From positions 1 to 5,983 of the forward strand of contig JASJEI010000569.1 in NCBI GenBank assembly GCA_030064795.1: 5,983 nt of DNA. The letters run 5' to 3'. This document shows, piece after piece, positions 1-5,438 of this stretch. The notes beneath the pieces are model-generated. The model searched no databases and had not been told where the DNA came from. It saw nothing but the letters and a program-made list of their open reading frames with translations. Within the stretch, counting starts at the first letter, position 1. The number at the start of each line of letters is the position of its first letter. Position numbers and translations under genes: made by a program. This stretch comes from Pleurocapsa sp. MO_226.B13. Its GTDB lineage: Bacteria; Cyanobacteriota; Cyanobacteriia; Cyanobacteriales; Xenococcaceae.

Positions 1-598
1 GTGATGAGCCAATCAATTCGGCATCAATATCAGCTACCAATCGATCTCCCGCATCCAAGTAAAGCTCAAATAAGTCCACGTCATTTTGTGGGTCTATTTC
101 TGCCGAGATATTATATGTTCCGAAACCAGACAAACCAGTATCTGTAGCTTGAGCAATCGTATCATTCGTATCATCGTCGGGAACTTGTACTGGAGGAGGC
201 CCGCCCGCACCGAAAGTCAGATTCCAATAATGATTATAGTTGACCGAGCCAGTGTCATTTGGCAAATGGTAGTAGCCAATACCAATATGTTCCAAATTCG
301 GATCCAGTATGTTGTCACGATGGGGATCACTATTCATCCAATCTTGGACAACAGCCTCTGGCGTAGCAAGACCTGCCGAAATGTTCTCTGCCAACCTTGT
401 CCCTTGATAAACTGCTGCAAGGCGATCGCTCCAATTAGTGCCATTTGAACTTGTATGGCTAAAAAAATCTTCGAGAGCCATGTCTTCGCTGTGGTTGTTT
501 GCCACACTGTCTAATTGTGAGTGCAATAACAGGGGATTTAACCCTGCGTTACTACGTTCTTGATTGATCAGATTCAAAATTTCTTGATCGATAGTCAT
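1..598 (-). CDS. CAP/SCP-domain protein with PPC-like domain, 3' end cut by window edge
   Basis: This frame stays open from an ATG at 598 to the window edge: 199 codons without a stop, with the C-terminus missing. Residues 5-130 form a bacterial CAP (SCP/PR1, YkwD-like) domain: NLINQERSNAGLNPL (9-23), His36 in NNHSEDMA, His48 in FFSHTSSNG, Glu71 in AENISAG, W87 and S90, H93-R94 in HRDNIL, then HIGIGYY (104-110). His48, Glu71 and His93 are where the family's metal or active-site cluster is expected. After a proline/aspartate linker (134-143), residues 144-199 resemble a pre-peptidase C-terminal (PPC) domain (NDTIAQATD, then NDVDLFELYLDAGD). No N-terminal signal peptide is visible. I infer that any export signal, for example a type I signal of RTX type, would lie in the missing part. 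CAP proteins are usually extracellular; the exact activity here is unknown. The start is set by GGAGGG 8 bases upstream. Confidence 0.92.
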   Translation of the reverse strand, partial: MTIDQEILNLINQERSNAGLNPLLLHSQLDSVANNHSEDMALEDFFSHTSSNGTNWSDRLAAVYQGTRLAENISAGLATPEAVVQDWMNSDPHRDNILDPNLEHIGIGYYHLPNDTGSVNYNHYWNLTFGAGGPPPVQVPDDDTNDTIAQATDTGLSGFGTYNISAEIDPQNDVDLFELYLDAGDRLVADIDAELIGSS

Positions 599-606
599 TG
601 TTATTA

Positions 607-612
607 CCCTCC
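607..612 (-). promoter_or_regulatory. Ribosome binding site of the CAP-domain gene
   Basis: Minus-strand GGAGGG ends 8 bases before the ATG at 598. It supports that start, which also places the CAP domain at the extreme N-terminus with no leader. Confidence 0.8.
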
Positions 613-675
613 GTTGTCTGAAGAATAATTAGTTTTTCTTCTCTTTTGAGGAAAGTAATTTCAGCAAGTGAAGTT

Positions 676-807
676 ACTTTTCATATCTCTATAATCTCTT
701 CTCTATCTGGACTTAACGGCTCAAAGTGGCTCAGTTTTTGGTTCAGTTTTTGGCTCATTAGCTTGCTTCAAGCAGTCTGACACCCCAACTATTGCAACCA
801 GGCAAAG
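676..807 (-). repeat. Three-copy cassette, copy A (upstream of the CAP gene)
   Basis: This segment aligns along its whole length with 850-991, and its left half also aligns with 1440-1519. On the plus strand 12-base units TGGCTCAGTTTT lie at 727-738 and 739-750 (one change), with a partial third unit at 751-756. Forty-eight bases separate the left-most GCTCAG unit (729) from the end of the block at 681, which carries ATCTCTATAAT. The right half contains AGTCTGACACC and CAACTATTGCAACCAGGCA, nearly repeated in copy B. The function is unknown. The near-helical spacing of the units would suit a regulator array, and the block sits 80-160 bases before the CAP start codon. Confidence 0.8.
681..758 (-). 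other. Candidate 25-residue small ORF inside cassette copy A
   Basis: Minus-strand ATG at 758 opens 25 codons (MSQKLNQKLSHFEPL, then SPDREEIIEI) and ends in TGA at 681-683. The last 15 codons have counterparts of identical length in copies B and C, ending in TAG and TAA. I see no good Shine-Dalgarno sequence, and copies B and C cannot make the same full peptide: B is shifted by its 10-base units and C lacks a start. It could be a leader peptide or a fossil coding segment. Coding status is unproven. Confidence 0.2.
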
Positions 808-849
808 GTATGGAAAAGTGAACTGTTCGCGAGAAGACAAGTAAAACTT

Positions 850-991
850 GCTTTCTATATCTCTATAATCCCTTCTCTCTCTAGAATTGGTGGCTCAGTG
901 TAGCTCAGTGTAGCTCAGTTTTTGGTTAACCATGTTCAGTATTTTTTGCCTCAAGTAGTCTGATACCTCAACTATTGCAATCAGGCAGAAG
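850..991 (-). repeat. Three-copy cassette, copy B
   Basis: This is a direct repeat of 676-807. Matching landmarks are TATATCTCTATAATC near the left end, the GCTCAG array, AAGTAGTCTGATACC and CAACTATTGCAATCAGGCA. Its array differs: three 10-base units (891-900 TGGCTCAGTG, then TAGCTCAGTG at 901-910 and TAGCTCAGTT at 911-920) replace the 12-base units of copy A, so the tandem part has evolved separately from its flanks. The 48 bases from the first aligned GCTCAG unit (903) to the left stop triplet (855-857) are the same length as in copies A and C. Confidence 0.8.
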
Positions 992-1022
992 CGATCGCCC
1001 TTGAGTTAGGTCAAATGATCCC

Positions 1023-1138
1023 AAATCCGATTTAAATATTAAATATCGTGTTGATCTAAAAAACTGCTAAACCTTGTAGAGACGTTTCCTGAAACGCCTC
1101 TACATAGATATTGATTGTGGGTTTTGCTAAACGGATTT
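1023..1138. repeat. Possible small dispersed element (MITE-like) spanning the nblA 3' end
   Basis: The segment is bounded by the inverted pair AAATCCG (1023-1029) and CGGATTT (1132-1138). It contains the 14-bp palindrome in the middle and direct copies of GCTAAAC at 1066-1072 and 1126-1132. Short size, terminal inversions and an internal hairpin are what a non-autonomous element looks like, but the terminal repeats are only 7 bp and I see no clear target duplication. If it is real, the last codons and stop of nblA (1127-1138) come from the element. Confidence 0.35.
1058..1104 (-). terminator. Hairpin with T-run downstream of nblA, possible terminator
   Basis: TGTAGAGACGTTTC (1075-1088) faces GAAACGCCTCTACA (1091-1104) across two bases. 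On the minus strand the only imperfect pair becomes a G-U wobble, so the RNA from nblA would form a 13-14 bp stem starting 23 bases after the stop codon. A run of six T's follows on that strand (1063-1058), about 11 bases beyond the stem. That gap is long for a classical intrinsic terminator. From memory, TGTAGAGACGTT palindromes are also common dispersed repeats in cyanobacteria, so this may be a repeat serving as an RNA 3' end. Confidence 0.5.
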
Positions 1139-1336
1139 AGTATGATACCAAGAACATGGTTCTATACCCCATTGATTTTTGAGTAACTTTTTGTACATTT
1201 GGTCACGCACAATCATGTGTTTGTAGAGTTTGACTAGAAACTCCTGAGCTTGGTCGCAGGTTAGGTTTTGCACCTGCATTTCAAAAGCACGAATGCTGAA
1301 TTGTTGTTCCAGAGATAGTTCGATAGATCCAGACAT
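1127..1336 (-). CDS. nblA: Phycobilisome degradation protein NblA
   Basis: NblA is a small helical protein that helps dismantle phycobilisomes, typically under nitrogen or sulfur starvation, by linking phycobiliproteins to a Clp protease; this is family knowledge. The 69-residue product shows the family signature almost throughout: IELSLEQQFSIRAFEMQVQN (5-24), DQAQEFLVKLYKHMIVRDQM (28-47) and LLKNQWGIE (51-59). Leu51 and Lys53 fall where phycobilisome-binding residues were reported for the Anabaena protein (from memory). I chose ATG 1336 because GGAGGG lies 4 bases before it; an in-frame GTG at 1348 would put that ribosome site inside the gene. The tail after Glu59 (PCSWYHTKSV) is not typical, and its end overlaps a possible repeat element. 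The gene stands alone with a long leader. I could not find an NtcA box or a clear promoter. Confidence 0.95.
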   Translation of the reverse strand: MSGSIELSLEQQFSIRAFEMQVQNLTCDQAQEFLVKLYKHMIVRDQMYKKLLKNQWGIEPCSWYHTKSV

Positions 1337-1340
1337 AATT

Positions 1341-1346
1341 CCCTCC
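1341..1346 (-). promoter_or_regulatory. Ribosome binding site of nblA, deciding the start
   Basis: Minus-strand GGAGGG, then AATT, then ATG at 1336. The overlapping upstream GTG at 1348 is rejected as a start because this site would then lie within the first codons. Confidence 0.8.
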
Positions 1347-1439
1347 ACACTATTAACTCATAACTCAACCAATCAATCGAAAGTTTTATCTAGCCAGGGT
1401 TTGGCTCTACTTTCTCTAAAAGATTGCGAGCTTATCTGC

Positions 1440-1519
1440 TTACATCTCTAGGATGCCTTGTTTATATGAGTTTGAAGGCTTAGTGTAGCTCAGTTTCTGG
1501 CTCAGTTTTTGGCTATTGT
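1440..1519 (-). repeat. Three-copy cassette, copy C (upstream of nblA), partial
   Basis: The tandem units TAGCTCAGTTTC (1486-1497) and TGGCTCAGTTTT (1498-1509) match the arrays of copies A and B. The left end carries TTACATCTCTAGGATG in place of the ATCTCTATAAT element, again exactly 48 bases from the first GCTCAG unit. The right half of the cassette (the AGTCTGA and TATTGCAA block) is absent or too diverged to see. It sits 104-183 bases before the nblA start, so CAP and nblA share this upstream module. Confidence 0.65.
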
Positions 1520-1572
1520 TATTTACCTGGCAATCTCTACCTTAATTGTGATTTTTATGGAGGTTAGTTCGC

Positions 1573-1611
1573 CTAATACTCCTCAGCGACAACTCCCCTG
1601 ACGAGTATTAG
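1573..1611 (-). other. Hairpin across the ancestral 3' end of the haemagglutinin-like gene
   Basis: CTAATACTC (1573-1581) pairs with GAGTATTAG (1603-1611). After one mismatch TCAG (1583-1586) pairs with CTGA (1598-1601), leaving an 11-base loop. The stem contains the downstream stop codon 1585-1583. The broken upstream paralogue has a corresponding 6-bp stem with an 11-base loop at 5437-5459, its loop differing at one position, so the structure predates the duplication. No T-run follows, so classical termination is doubtful. Confidence 0.5.
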
Positions 1612-1837
1612 AGGACTCATCAGCTACGAGTTCCACAATACCCTGTTCATTGATAATCCAGCTACTTGCTTCCACAATTCTCTCAGCAGTAATATTTGAT
1701 TGCTTGACAGTATTAGCTGAGTTGTTAGTTAACTGAGTGGGCAATTGTACGTCCTTCCACACTTGACGACTGCTCAGAGTTTCGGTGGGGCTTGGAGGTA
1801 AACCGCCTCGTCCAGTGTTGATAAAACTACTACCTCC
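1583..1837 (-). pseudogene. C-terminal extension of the exoprotein, cut off by an in-frame TGA
   Basis: Directly after the TGA at 1838-1840 the same frame continues for 84 codons to a TGA at 1583-1585. It begins GGSSFINTGRGGLPPSPTE, the (F)xxTGRGGLPP motif commonly found near the C-terminus of cyanobacterial haemagglutinin-like exoproteins, and ends SSNTRQGSCR. By hand alignment about 65 of 84 residues match the C-terminus of the broken paralogue at 5439-5702, with one four-residue gap. The segment has no start codon context or ribosome site of its own. I read it as the natural end of the 1838-5263 gene, separated by a nonsense change such as CGA to TGA, or reached by readthrough. A sequencing error is also possible. 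Confidence 0.85.
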
Positions 1838-4800
1838 TCATCCGCTGGCTTCACAGCCCTGGGGAATTTGAGGGGTTTCTAACTTAGAAGGCAATTCAAC
1901 TAATCCTTGAGAAGGATCTAATTCTGAGGTGTCGATTGATACTGTTCCCTCTAAACCAAATTGAGAAGAAGCACTAATGTCAAGAAATTCTTGCCCAAAG
2001 ATGCTATTGGTGGTGATGTTGATATTACCCCCTATCCCCAAAAAGGCTTCGGCAGTAATATTATTCTTACCAGGGAAACTCAGGATAAATGGGGCATCAA
2101 TATCAATATTGCCTCCATCTCCTTCTGCTTGCGATGTCCCAGCAGTGGCAGAGATTTGACTACTATTGCGCAGTGTTAATAAATCAAAGAGTTGTAGGTT
2201 GATATTTCCCCCCTGGTTGCTGGCAGTTTCGGCAGTAATTACACCTCTTTCCAGAGCGAGAGAGCCTGCTTGTAGTTCGATGTTACCGCCTTCTCCTTCA
2301 CCTTGGCTGTTAACTGCAATAGAAGCACCGTCCTTAAGGATAATAGTTTCGGGGTCAATAAAAATACTACCACCATCACCAGTTGAGCCTTGTTCAGTGT
2401 CGGCAAATATTCCTGTGTCTGCGCCAGTAATTTTAAGACCTTCTTCTACTTTCAGGGTAATATTGCCTGCGTTTCCTTTGCCAGCAGTTCTGGTAATTAT
2501 TTCACTACCGTCTGTGGCAACAAGCGATCGCGTGTTCAGCTCAATGCTACCTCCATTACCTTCCGCTCCAGAAACTGCCTGAGCAAATACTCCAGTGGTC
2601 ACATCAAACGAACCAACTGGTTCGATGCCAATTATCTTTACGGACTCGGAGGCATTCACGATCAAATTTCCTGCGTTGCCATTACCAAATGTACTAACTG
2701 ATACCTGCCCTCCATCCTTCAGGATTAGACTTTCCGTATTGATTCTTAACTCTCCAGCGTTTCCGTCACCTTGAGTCTGACTCCTTAATTGCGCAGTAAA
2801 TTGATCTTTGACCCCATTTAACTCTACAAATTCCGAAGCGGTAACTGTCAAATTTCCCCCTAAGCCATCACCAGAAGTTCCACTCGATACAAACGCACCA
2901 TCTCGAATAATTAACTTATCTGTATTAATCCTTACTTCTCCAGCATCTCCTGGTCCTTCTGTTTCACTGCTGGCGTTGCTGCGAAAATTCCCTGATATGC
3001 CGCTTAATGCCACCGACTCGGTGGCAACAATTGTTACATTTCCTGCTTGACCATTTAAACTGTCTTCTTGACCAGGCTCAAAAAAATTCTTAAATGCACC
3101 ACTTGATACAAAAGAACCATCCTTAATCACTAATTTTTCAGTTTCAATACTCAGGTTGCCGCCATCACCAGCACCAAAAGTTTGAGTAAACACACCATTA
3201 GCTAACTGAGCATCTGCTGGAGTACCAAGCAATTCAACTGATTCAGAAGCAATGATTGTTATATCTCCTCCTCGTCCTTCACGAGTAGATATTGTATTGA
3301 TCTGTGCTCCATCGCTAACAATTAACTTTCGGGTTTCAATCTTTACTTCCCCTCCATTTCCGCTACCACCACGCGTACCAGCAAATATACCACTAATAAA
3401 TTGACCATCAGTTGAAGTTCCACTCAATTCCACTGACTCAGAGGCGTTTACGATCGAATTTCCCCCTAAACTCTCACCAAAAGTACTCGTAGCCAGGGAT
3501 GAACCATCCTGAAGCGTTAATTTGCCAGTAGCTATTGTCAAGTCGCCTGCATCTCCAAATCCCAGAGTTGCAGTTTGTAAGGTGCTTGTACCAGTTAATT
3601 CAACTGACTCAGAGGCGGTTACGGTTAAATTTCCTCCTTGTCCTATACCAAAGGTATTGGCTGCGATCGCGGCTCGATCGGTTAGGGAAAGTGTCCTAGC
3701 TTGAATATTAATATCTCCTCCTCTACCATTTCCATCCGTACCGCTTCTAATCGCGGCACTATTTTCTAGAGAAATAGCTCGATCTGCAATCAAATGGACA
3801 TCACCAGCATTACCAGTAAAGGAAGAAGTATTTATAGTGGCAAAACTGGGAAGAGTAATATCACCGCGAGAATCAATAATGACATTTCCACTGTTACCTG
3901 AAAATCCTCCAAAGTTATCATTTGTAAGAATCTCTCCAACTTGAATCTCTCCACTGGTTGTCGTGTTTGGCTGGTATTGATTCGTTAAGAATACTAGTCC
4001 GTTGGGCTGAGTTATATTAATACTGTCGATCGCAATATTTGCTGTAGGTGTCGTGTTAGAGTCAAAGATGATTCTAGTTGGGATGGGACTACCTGTCACC
4101 CCTAGAGGAGTTTCCACTGCCGTAGTTCCAGCGCGAATATCCAGAGTCGGTTGACTGCTTCCATCGATCGCGACTTGAGTTGTTCCATCAGATAGGGTAA
4201 CAGTTTCATCGATGGAGTCTTCTGGATCGGTGGCGTTAATTGTGACACTGCCAATATTTACGCTACCACCAGCCAAAATGTGTAAGGAAGCTCCTTGATA
4301 ACTCTGAAAGCTGACCTCTCCCTGCGAGCGAATAATCGGGTCATAAAAACTCAATAAATCTCCCAAACTCCCATCCAACTGCTCGCTCTGAAAATTTCCT
4401 CCACTCCAGTAATTAGCGTCTCCTGCCACGGGGATGGCACTACGCAGGATCGTATCCCCACCAGAAAAAAAACCACTAGCAGGATGATTCAAAGCAAAGA
4501 TATCTATCCCTTGATTCCCCTGCACCAGTAACTGATTGTCTGCTACAGCAATAAATGGATTCGCTGCACTATCCATAATCCGAACTGTATCTAAAGCCAA
4601 GAGTTTTAAATCTCTCCCAGCGTCTAACTGACCTTGCAAATCCAGATTGCCAGCCGAGAGGGTTAAATCTTGACCCGCCGCCAAATTTCCCTGATTAGTG
4701 ATGGTTGACCCTAAACCATACTGCAACCCAGGAGTCAGATTAATCGTCAACAAAGGTGGGATTTCTGGATTATTAGCACTAAACTCAAACCCATTATTCC

Positions 4801-5263
4801 AGATCGGACTATTCGCCGTGCTGGCAAAAAAAGATCCTGTAATATCCAACTGGGCATTCTCGCCAAAAATTATCCCATTGGGGTTGAGGAAAAACAGATT
4901 GGCACTACCGTCTACACCTAATGTTCCCAGAATATTTGAAACATTACTACCTGTCACTCTACTGAGAATCTTCTCAATCCCTGCTGGGTTGGCAAAATAA
5001 ACTCGCTGTAATTCTCCGACATTAAATTCAGCAAAACTGTGGAACAGATTAGTACCTCGCGCTGCCCCCCCTTCAATCAATTCGGCTGGTAATCCCTTCA
5101 CCTCAGTATTAGGCGAGATCGCCGAACTTTCATCACCTAAAGTGCGATCGGGAACAATTTGAGCTAAGAGATAATTCCTAGAAGCAGAGATCGTGGCTTC
5201 ACTAACTACTAAAACACTTACCAAACCTAACTGCCAGCACCCACTCTTATTAACCAGAACCAC
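1838..5263 (-). CDS. Filamentous-haemagglutinin-like exoprotein (TpsA type) with TPS domain and beta-helix repeats
   Basis: This 1141-residue protein looks like the secreted partner of a two-partner secretion system. Residues 10-28 are a weak signal peptide, with likely cleavage near AQ-IVPD (35). Residues 36-185 are the TPS/haemagglutination-activity domain, with NLFHSFAEFNVG (72-83), FANPAGIEKILSRVTG (90-105) and NLFFLNPNGIIFGENA (122-137). From about 510 to 1000 two coil types alternate: GGNLTVTASESVEL-like and AGELRINTEKLILKDG-like. ASESVEL-type motifs start at 550, 607, 672, 747, 809 and 871, as expected of a right-handed beta-helix. Residues 1116-1141 are the conserved LDPSQGLVELP and QGCEASG region, then the frame stops early (see 1583-1837). 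No TpsB transporter gene lies in the window. GTG 5263 is the start: GGAGG lies 9 bases upstream and an in-frame TAG at 5270-5272 excludes earlier starts. The role (adhesion, surface layer or matrix) is inferred. Confidence 0.93.
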   Translation of the reverse strand: MVLVNKSGCWQLGLVSVLVVSEATISASRNYLLAQIVPDRTLGDESSAISPNTEVKGLPAELIEGGAARGTNLFHSFAEFNVGELQRVYFANPAGIEKILSRVTGSNVSNILGTLGVDGSANLFFLNPNGIIFGENAQLDITGSFFASTANSPIWNNGFEFSANNPEIPPLLTINLTPGLQYGLGSTITNQGNLAAGQDLTLSAGNLDLQGQLDAGRDLKLLALDTVRIMDSAANPFIAVADNQLLVQGNQGIDIFALNHPASGFFSGGDTILRSAIPVAGDANYWSGGNFQSEQLDGSLGDLLSFYDPIIRSQGEVSFQSYQGASLHILAGGSVNIGSVTINATDPEDSIDETVTLSDGTTQVAIDGSSQPTLDIRAGTTAVETPLGVTGSPIPTRIIFDSNTTPTANIAIDSINITQPNGLVFLTNQYQPNTTTSGEIQVGEILTNDNFGGFSGNSGNVIIDSRGDITLPSFATINTSSFTGNAGDVHLIADRAISLENSAAIRSGTDGNGRGGDINIQARTLSLTDRAAIAANTFGIGQGGNLTVTASESVELTGTSTLQTATLGFGDAGDLTIATGKLTLQDGSSLATSTFGESLGGNSIVNASESVELSGTSTDGQFISGIFAGTRGGSGNGGEVKIETRKLIVSDGAQINTISTREGRGGDITIIASESVELLGTPADAQLANGVFTQTFGAGDGGNLSIETEKLVIKDGSFVSSGAFKNFFEPGQEDSLNGQAGNVTIVATESVALSGISGNFRSNASSETEGPGDAGEVRINTDKLIIRDGAFVSSGTSGDGLGGNLTVTASEFVELNGVKDQFTAQLRSQTQGDGNAGELRINTESLILKDGGQVSVSTFGNGNAGNLIVNASESVKIIGIEPVGSFDVTTGVFAQAVSGAEGNGGSIELNTRSLVATDGSEIITRTAGKGNAGNITLKVEEGLKITGADTGIFADTEQGSTGDGGSIFIDPETIILKDGASIAVNSQGEGEGGNIELQAGSLALERGVITAETASNQGGNINLQLFDLLTLRNSSQISATAGTSQAEGDGGNIDIDAPFILSFPGKNNITAEAFLGIGGNINITTNSIFGQEFLDISASSQFGLEGTVSIDTSELDPSQGLVELPSKLETPQIPQGCEASG

Positions 5264-5272
5264 AACCTGCTA

Positions 5273-5277
5273 CCTCC
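5273..5277 (-). promoter_or_regulatory. Ribosome binding site of the large exoprotein gene, deciding a GTG start
   Basis: Minus-strand GGAGG (within GGGAGGT) stands 9 bases before GTG 5263. The in-frame TAG at 5270-5272 overlaps the end of this region, so no longer protein is possible. Confidence 0.8.
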
Positions 5278-5283
5278 CTGCAA

Positions 5284-5319
5284 GTCTCAGCAGTTTCACC
5301 GCAGAAGCCAAACTGAGAC
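5284..5319 (-). promoter_or_regulatory. Hairpin in the leader of the large exoprotein gene
   Basis: On the plus strand GTCTCAGCAGTTT (5284-5296) faces AAACTGAGAC (5310-5319). GTCT and CAGTTT pair with AAACTG and AGAC, giving 10 bp with one CAG bulged and a 13-base loop. Because CAG is repeated, either CAG can pair, so the bulge can move. The structure ends just 7 bases before the ribosome site region. A role in translation or mRNA stability is only inferred. Confidence 0.4.
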
Positions 5320-5438
5320 GAGTTGCTGTTTCGCGTCTCTTCTACTAATAGAATAGTTGGCAAATGCTCGATGTAATCCTAATTATTATTACGCAGTGCT
5401 TAAAGCTGCCAACAAATTCTGTTCCACGTAGACTAGCA

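Larger units (their letters stand above)
599..1126. other. Repeat-rich intergenic region between the CAP gene and nblA
   Basis: No convincing gene lies here. Reading from 599 upward it holds the CAP gene's ribosome binding site and leader (to about 670), cassette copy A (676-807), a short unique spacer, cassette copy B (850-991), a HIP1 palindrome (991-998), and an AT-rich stretch leading into a hairpin (1075-1104) that follows nblA. A TATAAT occurs on the plus strand in both cassettes (690-695, 864-869), but I see no matching -35 box and no plus-strand gene. Confidence 0.7.

Noticed and set aside
86..448. Plus-strand 120-codon open frame
   Set aside because: It lies antisense within the CAP-domain gene, whose protein motifs are clear. 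Its own translation has no recognisable features or ribosome site.
690..869. Plus-strand TATAAT boxes (690-695, 864-869) as promoters
   Set aside because: There is no -35 element at a suitable distance and no plus-strand gene downstream. They are parts of the repeated cassette.
750..990. Coding reading of the right half of cassettes A and B (LVAIVGVSD / LIAIVEVSD)
   Set aside because: The five differences between copies are transitions spread over all codon positions, and an alternative frame looks equally protein-like, so there is no coding signature.
676..991. CRISPR array
   Set aside because: There are only two long, imperfect copies with internal 10-12-base tandem units. No regular short repeats with unique spacers are present.
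1337..1348. GTG at 1348 as the nblA start
   Set aside because: It overlaps the GGAGGG ribosome site serving ATG 1336, and NblA proteins normally begin a few residues before IELSLEQ.
1838..1840. Selenocysteine or a recoded TGA
   Set aside because: A beta-helix exoprotein gives no reason for selenocysteine, and I see no convincing SECIS-like stem directly after the TGA. A nonsense mutation or sequencing error is simpler.
1961..5000. Several plus-strand open frames of 60-138 codons
   Set aside because: All are shadows opposite the repetitive exoprotein gene. Their proline/serine-rich translations are complements of its glycine/aspartate repeats.
5356..5413. GTTGGCA/TGCCAAC inverted repeat as a terminator after the broken paralogue
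   Set aside because: The arms are only 7 bp with a 44-base loop and no T-run, so it is too weak to call.
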